Assembly (NCBI RefSeq): GCF_002157585.1
Contig: NZ_BDGB01000029.1
Location: 84,978-148,977, forward strand
Length of the DNA stretch: 64,000 nucleotides
Reading direction: 5' to 3'
DNA from: Lentilactobacillus parakefiri
GTDB lineage: Bacteria > Bacillota > Bacilli > Lactobacillales > Lactobacillaceae
The position numbers and the translations under genes are program-made. The notes below the pieces were generated by a model. The model saw only the letters and a program-made list of their open reading frames with translations, was not told the DNA's origin and searched no databases. How positions within the stretch are numbered: position 1 is the stretch's first letter; each line of letters starts with the position of its first letter. Below, piece by piece: positions 36,332-45,728 of the stretch.

Positions 36332-37723
36332 ATGAAGTCAAAAATTCAAGAGAATCAAGATGGAACCATGCGTGCATTAAGTAACCGCCACGTTCAGATG
36401 ATTGCAATTGGTGGCACGATTGGAACCGGGTTGTTTTTAGGATCTGGGAGTACCATCAGTAAGACTGGTCCGTCGGTGATGCTGATTTATTTGGTCCTTG
36501 GTTTGTTTTTCTTCTTTATGATGCGTGGAATCGGTGAGATGTTTTACTCAGATCCATCGCAGCATACCTTTGTCTCGTTTATTTCCCGTTACCTCGGTCC
36601 AACAGTCGGACATTTTACCGGCTGGACATACTGGATTGGTCTGGTGTTTGTCTGCATGGCCGAATTAAGTGCCACCGCTACTTACGTTAAATTCTGGTTC
36701 CCGTCAATTCCAGCTTGGCTTATTGAGGTCATCTTCTTAGGAATTTTAGCCAGTGTTAATTTGATCGCGGCTCGATTATTTGGCGAAGCGGAATTCTGGT
36801 TTGCAATGATTAAAATTGTTGCGATCCTAGCACTCATTTTCACAGGAATCTTCATGATGTTCCGTCACTCAGTCACGCCGCTTGGGCACGCAACCATCGG
36901 CAATCTGTTTTCTAATTTCCAATTATTTCCTCATGGCGGCATCAATTTTATTGCCGCATTCCCGATGGTTTTCTTTGCTTTCATGGGAATTGAATTTGTC
37001 AGCATCACAATTGGTGAAGCCAAAAACCCGCAAACGGTGATTAAAAAAGCGGTTAATGAAACGCTGATTCGGATCTTGATTTTCTATATTGGTGCGTTGA
37101 CTGTGATTATGGGGATCATTCCCTGGTCGTCAATCACGCCTAACAGTAGTCCTTTCGTTCAAGTATTAAAATTAGCCGGCTTACCGGCTGCCGCTGCCGT
37201 GATTAACTTTGTTGTATTAACGTCTGCTGCCTCATCATTAAACAGCTGTATCTTCTCAGCGGGACGACACTTCTATCAACTCGCCACTGAAGTCCCTGAA
37301 GACAGCTGGATGAGAAAGACATTCGCTAAGATTTCCCGGAATGGCGTTCCAGCCGCAGCAATTATCTTTTCGGCATCCCTTGTACTCATTACACCGCTGA
37401 TTAGTATCACCAACGGACTGGCATCCGTATTTACGATTGTAACTGGTATTTCCAGTGATATGTATATCATCGTATACACCTTAGCTATGTTAGCTCACAG
37501 GAAGTACCGGCAATCAGCTGACTTCCTGCCAAATGGGTTCTTGATGCCGGCTTACAAAATCATGAGTCCACTGACGATTGCCTTCTTCGTGGTGATCTTC
37601 GCAACCCTCTTCTTTGTTCCAGAAGATATTATTGGCGCAGTTGGGGCCATCATTTGGACCGCGGTTTTCGGTGGCGCGACCTATCTTCATCAAAGAAAAT
37701 TGGTTCCTAATACCGATCAATAG
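36332..37723 (+). CDS. Amino acid permease, APC superfamily
   Basis: 463-aa, twelve-segment transporter. MRALSNRHVQMIAIGGTIGTGLFLGSGSTISKTGPS is the hallmark of the AAT family (proton-coupled amino acid uptake). MGIEFVSITIGEAKNPQ and ILIFYIGALTVIMGIIPW are also conserved. The ATG at 36332 follows AGGAGG; a start at 36305 lies before that site. The substrate is not deducible (Ser/Ala/Gly/Lys types all share the motif). It is divergent from the T-box of nhaC, so both flanking genes concern amino acid traffic. Confidence 0.88.
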   Translation: MKSKIQENQDGTMRALSNRHVQMIAIGGTIGTGLFLGSGSTISKTGPSVMLIYLVLGLFFFFMMRGIGEMFYSDPSQHTFVSFISRYLGPTVGHFTGWTYWIGLVFVCMAELSATATYVKFWFPSIPAWLIEVIFLGILASVNLIAARLFGEAEFWFAMIKIVAILALIFTGIFMMFRHSVTPLGHATIGNLFSNFQLFPHGGINFIAAFPMVFFAFMGIEFVSITIGEAKNPQTVIKKAVNETLIRILIFYIGALTVIMGIIPWSSITPNSSPFVQVLKLAGLPAAAAVINFVVLTSAASSLNSCIFSAGRHFYQLATEVPEDSWMRKTFAKISRNGVPAAAIIFSASLVLITPLISITNGLASVFTIVTGISSDMYIIVYTLAMLAHRKYRQSADFLPNGFLMPAYKIMSPLTIAFFVVIFATLFFVPEDIIGAVGAIIWTAVFGGATYLHQRKLVPNTDQ

Positions 37724-37913
37724 TTTAAGCGGACCAAAGTTGCATGCTTCTTCCAATATAATATGACGAATTTGGAAAATTCCTGGCAGTGATGCTGGGG
37801 ATTTTTCTTTGTGTCATTGTTGATTTGAGCACCCAACAACCCGCTAGAAATAATAAAGAAAGCCGATTTATGGTAAAATAAGAGCATTAAGCTATTGATG
37901 AAGAGGAATTAAT

Positions 37914-39926
37914 ATGAAAAATTGGTTTACAAACAACCGTGGTGAACTGCCACCATTTGTTCATAACCGACGCCTCAGAAGAATCATGATGTTCATTTCA
38001 TTAATCGTGATCTATGGCATCGTTATTTCATTTTTATATAACATCGTGGCTTCCCTCATTCTGATTGTGATCAGTGTTGTTGGCCTGATTTTTACGATTG
38101 TTATGATGAATGAAATCAGCTCCGATACCAATCGCTATATTACTGACCTGTCATATAGAATCCATCGTGGGGAACAGGAATCACTCCTCGAAATGCCGAT
38201 TGGCATTATGATTTTAAATGATGACGAAATGGTTGAATGGGCGAACCCGTATATGGTGAAGTATTTTAAGAACGAGAATCTACTGGGGCGAAAGATTGAT
38301 GACATTGACCATGACCTCCAGCAGTTAATCACTAAGTATGCTGAATCCGATGAGTTCCACACGATTACTTGGCGGGACCACAAATTTACGATGCTGATCC
38401 AAAAGGAATACAATTCGGTTTATTTGATGGATATTACCCGGTACGCCAACCTTGAGGAACGGTACAACGAAGAACAGATCTCGGTTGGCCAAATCTTTTT
38501 GGATAACTATGATGAAATTACCCAATCAATGACCGACCAGGAAATCTCTAATCTGAGTAACTACGTCACCAACGAACTGGCGACCTGGTCACAGAAATAT
38601 GGGATGTATCTCAAGCAAATTGATGACGACCACTTCTTCTTGTTGGCCTATTCCAAGTCACTGACGGCGATTGAAAATGACAAGTTCAATATTTTGGATA
38701 CCGTCCGAGAGACAACTTCCAAGCAGAACTTCCCACTAACCTTGAGTATTGGAATCGCATATGGCGAGGATGACTTGAATAATTTAGCCGATCAAGCCCA
38801 AAGTAACCTTGATTTGGCATTGGGCCGTGGCGGTGACCAAGTCGTCGTTAAATCACTGGATGGGACTGCTCGGTTCTATGGCGGTAAGACCAACCCAATG
38901 GAGAAGCGGACCCGGGTTCGGGCGCGGATGATTTCTCAGGCGTTAAACGAATTAATGAGCGCCTCCGACCAGGTCTTTGTCCAGGGCCACACCAGACCCG
39001 ATATGGATTCACTAGGTGCCTGCCTGGGTATCAGACGAATTGCCCAAATGAACAATAAGAAATGTTGGATCGTTCTTGATAAAGAAAAGGTTCATTCAGA
39101 TATCCAACGGTTACTGGAAGCAACTAAGAAGTACCCGGAAATTGCTGATTCGATCATCACGCCGGCTGAAGCGATTGCCAAAGCAACTGATAGCAGCATG
39201 CTGATTATGGTTGATCATTCCAAGCCTTCAATTAGTATTTCAGAAGACTTATACAAGCGAATGTCAGCCAAAGTGGTTATCATCGACCACCACCGACGAG
39301 GTGAAGAGTTCCCTGAAAACCCAATGCTGGTCTACATCGAACCTTATGCGTCATCAACTTGTGAGCTGATTACAGAAATGTTTGAATATCAGCCCCACGA
39401 AGAAGAACCGATTAACCGAATCGAGGCAACTGCTATGCTGACGGGAATCTTTATTGATACCCAGCGCTTCTCGATGCGGACCGGTACCAGAACTTTTGAC
39501 GCCGCCAGTTACCTGCGTTCTGCGGGAGCCGATTCTGTCGAAATGCAGCAATTCATGAAGGAAAACATTGATAGTTATCTCCAACGCAATCACTTGATTT
39601 CCAAGGTCGAATTCTTCCATAAGAATATGGCCTTGATTGTCGGCGAAGAAGACCAGGTTTATGATCCGGTGACAGCAGCCCAAGCCTGTGATTCTCTACT
39701 GACGATGTCCGGGGTTGACGCATCATTTATCATTACCAAGCGTTCCGATGGCCAAATTGGGGTTTCAGCCCGAAGTACCGGTGCTGTCAACGTGCAAGTT
39801 ATTATGGAACAAATGGGCGGTGGCGGTCACTTATCCAGTGGTGCCACCCAGGTTTCCGACAAGTCGGTTGCCGATGTGAAAAAAATGCTGCTTGAAACGA
39901 TCAAGAATATCGATGATAATGAATAA
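37914..39926 (+). CDS. gdpP: Cyclic-di-AMP phosphodiesterase GdpP
   Basis: 670-aa membrane enzyme that hydrolyses c-di-AMP to pApA. Two N-terminal transmembrane segments (residues about 20-65) are followed by a degenerate PAS domain, a degenerate GGDEF domain (LSIGIAYGEDD), a DHH domain (FVQGHTRPDMDSLGACLGIR, VDHSKPS, IDHHRRGE) and DHHA1 with GGGGHLSSGA. The start follows AAGAGGAA. Operon with rplI and dnaB, as in most Firmicutes. Confidence 0.96.
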   Translation: MKNWFTNNRGELPPFVHNRRLRRIMMFISLIVIYGIVISFLYNIVASLILIVISVVGLIFTIVMMNEISSDTNRYITDLSYRIHRGEQESLLEMPIGIMILNDDEMVEWANPYMVKYFKNENLLGRKIDDIDHDLQQLITKYAESDEFHTITWRDHKFTMLIQKEYNSVYLMDITRYANLEERYNEEQISVGQIFLDNYDEITQSMTDQEISNLSNYVTNELATWSQKYGMYLKQIDDDHFFLLAYSKSLTAIENDKFNILDTVRETTSKQNFPLTLSIGIAYGEDDLNNLADQAQSNLDLALGRGGDQVVVKSLDGTARFYGGKTNPMEKRTRVRARMISQALNELMSASDQVFVQGHTRPDMDSLGACLGIRRIAQMNNKKCWIVLDKEKVHSDIQRLLEATKKYPEIADSIITPAEAIAKATDSSMLIMVDHSKPSISISEDLYKRMSAKVVIIDHHRRGEEFPENPMLVYIEPYASSTCELITEMFEYQPHEEEPINRIEATAMLTGIFIDTQRFSMRTGTRTFDAASYLRSAGADSVEMQQFMKENIDSYLQRNHLISKVEFFHKNMALIVGEEDQVYDPVTAAQACDSLLTMSGVDASFIITKRSDGQIGVSARSTGAVNVQVIMEQMGGGGHLSSGATQVSDKSVADVKKMLLETIKNIDDNE

Positions 39927-39965
39927 AGGTATTTAAATTTTTGAGGATAGTAGGAGTGATCTGTT

Positions 39966-40418
39966 ATGAAAGTTATTTTTCTGCAAGACGTCCGTGGTAA
40001 AGGTAAGCGCGGGGAAGTTAAAGAAGTTCCTGACGGCTATGCTCAAAACTTTCTGATTAAGAATGGAAAGGCAAAGGCAGCCACCAGAGCGGCAATGAGC
40101 CAGTTAAAGGGCCAACAGAAGGCCGAAGAGAAACGTGAAGAAGAAGAGCTGGAAGAATCCAAGCAGTTAAAGGCAAAGCTTGAAGACGACAAGACCGTTG
40201 TTGAATTAAAGGCCAAGGCTGGAACAGATGGCCGACTCTTTGGGTCAATTCCAAGCAAGCAAATTGCCACCGCCCTGGAAAAACAGTATGGTGTGAAGCT
40301 TGATAAACGCAAGATTGAATTACCGGAACCGATTAAAGTTGCTGGGTACACCAATGTGCCGGTTAAACTGCATGTTGATGTGACTGCTAAGATTCGGGTG
40401 CATGTTTCAGAGAAGTAG
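39966..40418 (+). CDS. rplI: Ribosomal protein bL9
   Basis: 150-aa two-domain protein. [31 protein letters not shown] is the L9 N-terminal domain. A long charged helix and the C-terminal domain ([13 protein letters not shown]) follow. Located 39 bases after gdpP. Confidence 0.97.
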   Translation: MKVIFLQDVRGKGKRGEVKEVPDGYAQNFLIKNGKAKAATRAAMSQLKGQQKAEEKREEEELEESKQLKAKLEDDKTVVELKAKAGTDGRLFGSIPSKQIATALEKQYGVKLDKRKIELPEPIKVAGYTNVPVKLHVDVTAKIRVHVSEK

Positions 40419-40431
40419 TCAATTATATTTA

Positions 40432-40478
40432 CAAGGACTGGACGCAAAACGATGATTTTGCTGCCGGTCCTTTTCTTG
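40432..40478 (+). terminator. Terminator after rplI
   Basis: AAGGACTGG ... CCGGTCCTTTT with an inner CAAAA/TTTTG pairing, followed by CTT. Confidence 0.75.
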
Positions 40479-40557
40479 TCCAAGCATGCGAGATTTTCGG
40501 TGTTGTGTGCTACAATTTAACTATTGTATTTAACGTGAACGAATTTGAGGAATAAAC

Positions 40558-41940
40558 ATGAGCAATGAGTTTGTCAACGAATTACCACCACAAAATATCG
40601 ACGCGGAAAAGGCCGTTCTCGGATCGATTTTTCTGAGTACCGATGCTTTAGTTGAGTCCATGGAGTTCCTAGAGCCCGATGACTTTTATAAGCATGCTCA
40701 TCAAATCATCTATCAGGATATGGTCACTTTAAACGACCGCGATGAAGCGATTGATGTGGTGACAATCACTAACATTTTAACTGAACAAAATAACTTGGAC
40801 GACGTTGGCGGTATGGAATATATTGCCGATCTGGCTGGTTCGGTTCCAACAGCTGCCAACGTGGCTTACTATGCCAAGATCGTCAAGGATAAGGCCATTT
40901 TGCGCCGCTTAATTCAAACTGCCACCAACATTGTTACCAATAGCTATAACACCGATGACGATGTCACGACGGTCTTGGATGACGCTGAGCGAGACATTAT
41001 GAATGTGGCTGAGAATCGGACGCAGTCTGGCTTTAAACCGATCAAAGAAGTCTTAAATAACGCCTTTAATGAAATTGACCGCTTGTCACAAGAAGGCGAT
41101 GCGGTCACCGGCCTTTCAACTGGTTACCCCGAACTCGACAAGATTACCACTGGCTTACACAGCGATGAGCTAATCATTTTAGCCGCCCGACCGGCCGTTG
41201 GTAAAACGGCATTTGCCTTGAACTTGGCCCAAAACGTCGGTACCAAAACGGATAAGACCGTTGCCATCTTTAGTTTGGAAATGAGTGCCGAATCGTTGGT
41301 CAACCGGATGCTGTGTGCGGAAGGGAGTATCGACGCCAACCATTTGCGAACTGGGCAACTCACCGAAGACGAGTGGCAAAACTTGGTTGTCGCAATGGGT
41401 AGTTTGTCTCGGGCTAATATTTACATGGACGATACGGCGGGGATTAAGATGTCTGAAATTCGTGCAAAATGTCGGCGACTGGCTAAGGAAACCGGTAACC
41501 TGGGGTTAGTGGTGGTCGATTACCTACAGCTGATTGAGGGCAGCAACACTGAAAACCGCCAGCAGGAAGTTTCTGGCATTTCCCGGCAGCTGAAAAAATT
41601 GGCTAAGGAACTCCATGTTCCAGTGATTGCGCTATCTCAGCTTTCTCGTGGGGTTGAGCAGCGCCAGGACAAACGACCGGTCTTATCGGATATCCGTGAA
41701 TCGGGTTCAATTGAGCAGGATGCCGATATCGTTGCCTTTCTTTACCGTGATGATTATTACCGTGATGAAGATGAGGACGGGGATGACGCCGGTTCTGAGA
41801 ATGAGGACGACGAAAACAATGTTGGCGAAGTTGAGGTCATTATTGAAAAGAACCGATCTGGCCCTCGTGGAACGGTTAAATTACTGTTCGTGAAATCGTA
41901 CAATAAGTTTTCGTCAATTTCGTATGCTCAACAGCAATAG
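40558..41940 (+). CDS. dnaB: Replicative DNA helicase DnaB
   Basis: 460-aa RecA-like hexameric helicase (called DnaC in Bacillus). The N-terminal primase-binding domain (PPQNIDAEKAVLGSIFLS) is followed by Walker A AARPAVGKTAFALNLA, FSLEMSAESLVNRML, VVVDYLQLIEG and ALSQLSRGVEQR. The region near residue 400 has an acidic insert (DEDEDGDDAG...NEDDEN). The start follows TGAGGAAT. It ends the gdpP-rplI-dnaB group; the accessory block begins after it. Confidence 0.97.
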   Translation: MSNEFVNELPPQNIDAEKAVLGSIFLSTDALVESMEFLEPDDFYKHAHQIIYQDMVTLNDRDEAIDVVTITNILTEQNNLDDVGGMEYIADLAGSVPTAANVAYYAKIVKDKAILRRLIQTATNIVTNSYNTDDDVTTVLDDAERDIMNVAENRTQSGFKPIKEVLNNAFNEIDRLSQEGDAVTGLSTGYPELDKITTGLHSDELIILAARPAVGKTAFALNLAQNVGTKTDKTVAIFSLEMSAESLVNRMLCAEGSIDANHLRTGQLTEDEWQNLVVAMGSLSRANIYMDDTAGIKMSEIRAKCRRLAKETGNLGLVVVDYLQLIEGSNTENRQQEVSGISRQLKKLAKELHVPVIALSQLSRGVEQRQDKRPVLSDIRESGSIEQDADIVAFLYRDDYYRDEDEDGDDAGSENEDDENNVGEVEVIIEKNRSGPRGTVKLLFVKSYNKFSSISYAQQQ

Positions 41941-42112
41941 ATTTTATCCAAAACATCATTCTAAGCGGCCTTTGGGAAATTTTCCATTGGCCGTATTTTA
42001 ATACCCTGGTTCATAAGATTCTTCTATGTCGGATATTTTGCGAGAATTTCGTTGATCAAGTATAATCAGACGTGGGGACAGTTATGAATTGGTTCAAATT
42101 GGAGGAGGTTTT

Positions 42113-43009
42113 ATGACAAAACGACTTAAGATTGGTATTTTAGTAGCAACTTTTTTACTCACCCTTGGCATTTCAAATACCAGTCAAGCGAAAAGTAAAA
42201 TTAAAGTTTATTGGGATAATCATGATGATCGATTGGATACAACGCATATGTATACGGCTCCAGCAATTCAGAAGGGTCAGCAAACTGGTTACATGTGGAA
42301 CTTTAAGCATACCAAGCGAATTCATAAACTAAACAACTATAAGTACACCGAATGGAATTTATATAGTGCTGTTTCCGTTATAACTAAGCGCGGAAAGGGC
42401 ATCTATTATAAGATTAGTAACGCCGATCAATCAGTTCGGGGGCTTGTCTATCATAAATATGTGACCAGGGCTTTAGCTAAGAACGTTAATTCATTTACTA
42501 GTGATGCAGAATACATCAACTATTTAAAGACGGCTCCCTCACAAAAACTTGCTAGACAGATTTTGAAGCTATTCCCGAATAGTCAAGTTAGTTTGGATTT
42601 GTCAAAGCAAGTCGCTACATTGAATGGTCGGAATTCTCGAACGGGAGTAATGGCACTTACTGGATTTACTAACAAATTGGATTTCGGGGCCGAAAGCTTG
42701 ACCTTCTTACATGATCGATCAGAAAGTTATAAAGGATATAAACTCTTTGGTTCAAATCCAGGGTCTTTTCTATATAGAACGTATCTTCTACCGGCTACTG
42801 GCCGAGTAAATGCAGTTGCTAAAATGCTTGATGCAGCAGGTTATACTGCTGAAAAACGAGCTAAAATGGGAAACTATCAACTAGGAATTTGTATTTACGA
42901 TGAAGTGGGGGATCTAGATAATCACAAAAATGATACGCTTATTCATCCTGGAGGATCACCATCATTTTATTTAATTTATAACGTTGTTTTGGGGGGAAAA
43001 GAAAATTAA
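42113..43009 (+). CDS. Secreted protein with SH3-like/surface-binding N-terminal region
   Basis: 298 aa. A signal peptide (KIGILVATFLLTLGISNTSQA) is followed by SKIKVYWDN. The N-terminal half contains GKGIYYKISNADQSVRGLVYHKYV, which resembles GRVYYKVVTFDGKDRGWIYGG in the surface protein at 56145; both look like SH3-type cell-wall-binding modules. The C-terminal half (about residues 130-298) matches nothing I know; conserved-looking HDRSESYKGY and GICIYDEVGDLDNH could be enzymatic. The ATG at 42113 follows GGAGGAGG. It is convergent with the bacteriocin cassette across a shared terminator. Confidence 0.75.
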   Translation: MTKRLKIGILVATFLLTLGISNTSQAKSKIKVYWDNHDDRLDTTHMYTAPAIQKGQQTGYMWNFKHTKRIHKLNNYKYTEWNLYSAVSVITKRGKGIYYKISNADQSVRGLVYHKYVTRALAKNVNSFTSDAEYINYLKTAPSQKLARQILKLFPNSQVSLDLSKQVATLNGRNSRTGVMALTGFTNKLDFGAESLTFLHDRSESYKGYKLFGSNPGSFLYRTYLLPATGRVNAVAKMLDAAGYTAEKRAKMGNYQLGICIYDEVGDLDNHKNDTLIHPGGSPSFYLIYNVVLGGKEN

Positions 43010-43025
43010 AAATGTGTTTTATGTA

Positions 43026-43066
43026 TACTAAAGGGGCTCGGATTTTTCCGAGCCCCTTTAGTATTT
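43026..43066. terminator. Strong bidirectional terminator
   Basis: ACTAAAGGGGCTCGGA pairs with TCCGAGCCCCTTTAGT around TTTT. It closes both the secreted protein gene and the minus-strand bacteriocin cassette. Confidence 0.9.
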
Positions 43067-43074
43067 GTCAGATA

Positions 43075-44031
43075 TTAGTCAAAGGCTGACTTATCAAAAC
43101 TATAGACCGTATGCGGTGTGTCACTCCCGCCATGGAATTCTAAGCCAATCAAAACTTGGCTACCTTTTAACTGAATGCCTTCTGTTTCAACATTTGCTGT
43201 ATCGCTAAAACCTGATAAACTAACGGTTTTGGCTTGAGTAAACCGCCAATTTCCACGAATAACCTTTGGTGTATCTCCCTTTTGGCCACCGGAGATATAA
43301 ACCATATTATTGTCGGCAAACTCTAGTCCCTGCCAGGAACCGTTTGGAATAACAAATTTATCTTGCTTATTCTTAATCTTATACGTGCTAACGACAGAAC
43401 TTGTGAGCTTGTCACACCCAAGATAATTTGTGCTAGACTGATCGAGTTTTGTATTAATAGTATCTGAGTTGTATGCAGTTAATTGATAAGTTCCATCGGC
43501 ATTAGTTGAATCACTCGACATAAGCAAAATACGCTGTTTACCATTATCAGTTCGATTAGCTGTTGGAGTAGAAGACAGTGCTGCATCTGCCCGTGCTAGT
43601 TTGAAAGCAGGCGTTCCGTTCTTATTTGCACTAGAAATTGAGGATAAACGCTTGATATCCTTGTAATCAATGGTGGTATTGCTTTGGAATGTTACCCGAC
43701 CAATTTGGGTTGACCAATATTCGTTAGCATTTACTTGATCAGCGGCATTGGTAGCAATCCAAAAGTAATCTTGCCCGTTCCAATTAAAGAATTCCAATGT
43801 TTGACCGTGACCAAAGTTGTTTAGGTACATGTAATCGGTCAAGCGGATTTCCTTTGTACCATCAGTTGGTAATAACCCACGCGATAAAACGACATTAGGG
43901 GTTGGATCATTTGAACCACTTGGATTGTTTAACTGTAGTGCATACCCATAAGTGCTACCAATATAGAATTTTTGAACCACCCTATTGACTGGAGTTCTTG
44001 TGAAATAATACTTCATTGTTGCTGTTGTCAT
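43075..44031 (-). CDS. Helveticin J-family class III bacteriocin
   Basis: 318 aa. VVQKFYIGSTYGYALQL near the N terminus, GHGQTLEFFNWNGQDYFWIAT, STQIGRVTFQSNTTIDYKDIKRLS, a Glu-less RADAALSSTP segment, YNSDTINTKLDQSS and the C-terminal VETEGIQLKGSQVLIGLEFHG line up with helveticin J (e.g. VVQKGNVGSKYVYGLQL, YNLDTINEKLDE). Helveticin J is a large heat-labile bacteriocin of Lactobacillus helveticus. There is no signal peptide, so release needs another route; a holin gene lies directly upstream. The ATG at 44031 follows GGAAAGAAG; a start at 44073 has no clear ribosome site. Last gene of an SOS-box-led cassette. Confidence 0.85.
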   Translation of the reverse strand: MTTATMKYYFTRTPVNRVVQKFYIGSTYGYALQLNNPSGSNDPTPNVVLSRGLLPTDGTKEIRLTDYMYLNNFGHGQTLEFFNWNGQDYFWIATNAADQVNANEYWSTQIGRVTFQSNTTIDYKDIKRLSSISSANKNGTPAFKLARADAALSSTPTANRTDNGKQRILLMSSDSTNADGTYQLTAYNSDTINTKLDQSSTNYLGCDKLTSSVVSTYKIKNKQDKFVIPNGSWQGLEFADNNMVYISGGQKGDTPKVIRGNWRFTQAKTVSLSGFSDTANVETEGIQLKGSQVLIGLEFHGGSDTPHTVYSFDKSAFD

Positions 44032-44200
44032 AATTAAAATCTTCTTTCCTAATTTATTTTTGTAGCTTGCCAACTCAATCCGAACATTGAATCAGCTTGT
44101 TGTAACCAGCGCCGATTACATAAAAGAGTATATCTCGTTTTTAAATCATAAATTTTCACATTTGTTTCTTTTTAACCGTAATTATTCAAAAACTAACGCA

Positions 44201-44572
44201 TTACTTTTGAATATTCGGCTTTTTCTGGTGGATATCACCGTTCAATTGGTGTTTGTAGATTTGATAAGCGGATTCAATTGCCGCACTTATCATAGAATTG
44301 GAAGCGGTATTTCCAAAAGAGTGGAGTTGTTGAAGGACGAACTTGATCGCGGCTGTCTTGCGGTCTTCATTGTCCAAAGTATTCAGACTTGCCATTTCAG
44401 AGACTGCCAGTTGCGCCAAATTGCTTAAGATTAGCATCTGTTCTTTCGTTTGTTGATTAGTTTCGGTCAGTATTTTAGCTTGGATTAAAGGCTCAAGTAA
44501 CTTATACAAAGTTGGAATCATAGCTAATAAAAATGTGATGATACTTGTTATGCTGATAGCTGCCAATGTCAC
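44201..44572 (-). CDS. LL-H-type phage holin
   Basis: 123 aa. One strong N-terminal membrane segment (LAAISITSIITFLLAMIPTLY) is followed by a long amphipathic, Gln-rich helix region (ILTETNQQTKEQMLILSNLAQLAVSEM) and a charged tail. This layout is that of the Holin_LLH family from lactobacillus phages. The GTG at 44572 is 7-8 bases after AAGGAGG; a GTG 9 bases earlier touches that site. No endolysin, portal or tail genes are near, so it is not part of an intact prophage. It probably releases the helveticin-like protein encoded next. Confidence 0.7.
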   Translation of the reverse strand: MTLAAISITSIITFLLAMIPTLYKLLEPLIQAKILTETNQQTKEQMLILSNLAQLAVSEMASLNTLDNEDRKTAAIKFVLQQLHSFGNTASNSMISAAIESAYQIYKHQLNGDIHQKKPNIQK

Positions 44573-44608
44573 GATTTTCACCTCCTTAAATGTTGATTCA
44601 TACTCTAA

Positions 44609-44974
44609 CTACAAGGTCAATCCAAGTTGTTTTCCTAGGTTATTCATGAATCGCTTTCGTTTTCGACTAATTGTTGCCAGACTCATGTTAAGTTGGATTG
44701 ATACATCTCTAAGGGTCAATCGAAGACCAGGTGAGAAATACAAAGTATGAATGATTTGCCGAGTTTCTGGGTCAGTTTGCTCCAAGCAGTCATGAACAGC
44801 CTGCTGATTTTCCTTGAGTCTACGTAAATAGCGATCTGTCGCAATCGTGTTAACCATTCCTTGTCCAGATGATGATGTGATGATCATTTGCTGCTCACAG
44901 TGATGAATGTAACTTGTTAGTTTAGGATAATCTGTGAGTATTTCTTCTAGATAGTTTAAAGTTGTTGTTTTCAT
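44609..44974 (-). CDS. Phage-like sigma-region-4/ArpU-type regulator
   Basis: 121 aa. The C-terminal half LTLRDVSIQLNMSLATISRKRKRFMNNLG is a helix-turn-helix resembling sigma-70 region 4 and the ArpU/RinA late regulators of Gram-positive phages. ETRQIIHTLYF before it matches the usual lead-in helix. The ATG at 44974 follows TAGGAGGG. It lies 37 bases upstream of the holin gene in the same transcript. A role as activator of holin and bacteriocin expression is an inference. Confidence 0.65.
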   Translation of the reverse strand: MKTTTLNYLEEILTDYPKLTSYIHHCEQQMIITSSSGQGMVNTIATDRYLRRLKENQQAVHDCLEQTDPETRQIIHTLYFSPGLRLTLRDVSIQLNMSLATISRKRKRFMNNLGKQLGLTL

Positions 44975-45001
44975 AATATCCCTCCTAATTGATGCAACCA
45001 A

Positions 45002-45394
45002 TTAGCAATGAACGCTTGCTTGAGACGTGATTGCCTTTAATTCAAGCTGCCAGAATGCGTCGTCAGTAATACCAAGAATATAGGCAATTTGAGATGATAG
45101 AAGTCCCATTTCCAGTAATTTGATAATTGACCTAATAAGTTCTTCACGCTGATTTTGATCAAATGAAGTGAGATCACGCCGTTTTTTGGGTGGTAGATGG
45201 GGTTCATATTGGTTGGCAAATTGCTGTAGTTCCATAATAAGTGGATTTGTATCTGGAATGCGGTCAATTGTGCAGTGGTAATGTTGTTCAATAAATTCTA
45301 TTTTGATGTGAAGCTGTTTTCGGTATTGTTTAGCTGCCAAATTACGGGTAGCAACCGCAGCTTCATATGTTTGCAGTAAGTCATTTAGATTCAT
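45002..45394 (-). CDS. Cassette protein with possible helix-turn-helix
   Basis: 130-aa soluble protein of unrecognised family. The N-terminal half is a predicted coiled or helical region (LLQTYEAAVATRNLAAKQYRKQLHIKIEFIEQHY). The C-terminal half REELIRSIIKLLEMGLLSSQIAYILGITDDAFWQLE has the shape of a helix-turn-helix. The ATG at 45394 follows GAAAGGAAAGGAAT. It is the first gene after the SOS-box promoter and is followed after 27 bases by the ArpU-like gene. Perhaps DNA-binding. Confidence 0.6.
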   Translation of the reverse strand: MNLNDLLQTYEAAVATRNLAAKQYRKQLHIKIEFIEQHYHCTIDRIPDTNPLIMELQQFANQYEPHLPPKKRRDLTSFDQNQREELIRSIIKLLEMGLLSSQIAYILGITDDAFWQLELKAITSQASVHC

Positions 45395-45490
45395 AATTGA
45401 TTCCTTTCCTTTCGAAAATTCTAATAATATGGCCAAATTCGTTTGTGTTACCCGTTATTGATAGCGTAGTAGGGATGATTAATTGCTCTT

Positions 45491-45519
45491 ATCATAGTAT
45501 CAGGGGAACGTATGTTCAA
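45491..45519 (-). promoter_or_regulatory. SOS-controlled sigma-A promoter with LexA box
   Basis: On the minus strand: -35 TTGAAC (45514-45519), 17-base spacer, -10 TATGAT (45491-45496). The Firmicute LexA/DinR consensus GAACRNRYGTTC is matched perfectly by GAACGTATGTTC at 45506-45517, covering part of the -35 and the spacer, where a repressor would block polymerase. The first start codon of the cassette lies about 97 bases downstream of the -10. Confidence 0.85.
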
Positions 45520-45643
45520 GCGACTGCAAAAAATAAATTGCTGGAAAGTGTCAGCAATTTGTTGATAATCTATTTATGCTAGCCAAAATAAGTTAAAAAC
45601 GGGCTAACCGTAAATCACAATAGAGCAACTATGGTTTCTGCTA

Positions 45644-45673
45644 TATAATACAAACAAAGTATAGTCGTTTGTA
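45644..45673. promoter_or_regulatory. Operator candidate and -10 of the repressor gene
   Basis: TATAAT at 45644-45649 is followed by TACAAAC (45649-45655), 11 bases, GTTTGTA (45667-45673), a perfect 7-bp inverted repeat overlapping the promoter. It lies about 55 bases upstream of the S24 repressor gene and probably is its autoregulatory site. Confidence 0.6.
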
Positions 45674-45728
45674 TATATCCGATGTTACAACTTTGTTTCA
45701 TGTGCACACATAACGAGGAGTGATTGAT

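Noticed and set aside
40043..40483. 146-residue open frame opposite rplI
   Set aside because: Shadow of the bL9 gene, Ser-rich as expected from reverse reading of Glu/Lys codons.
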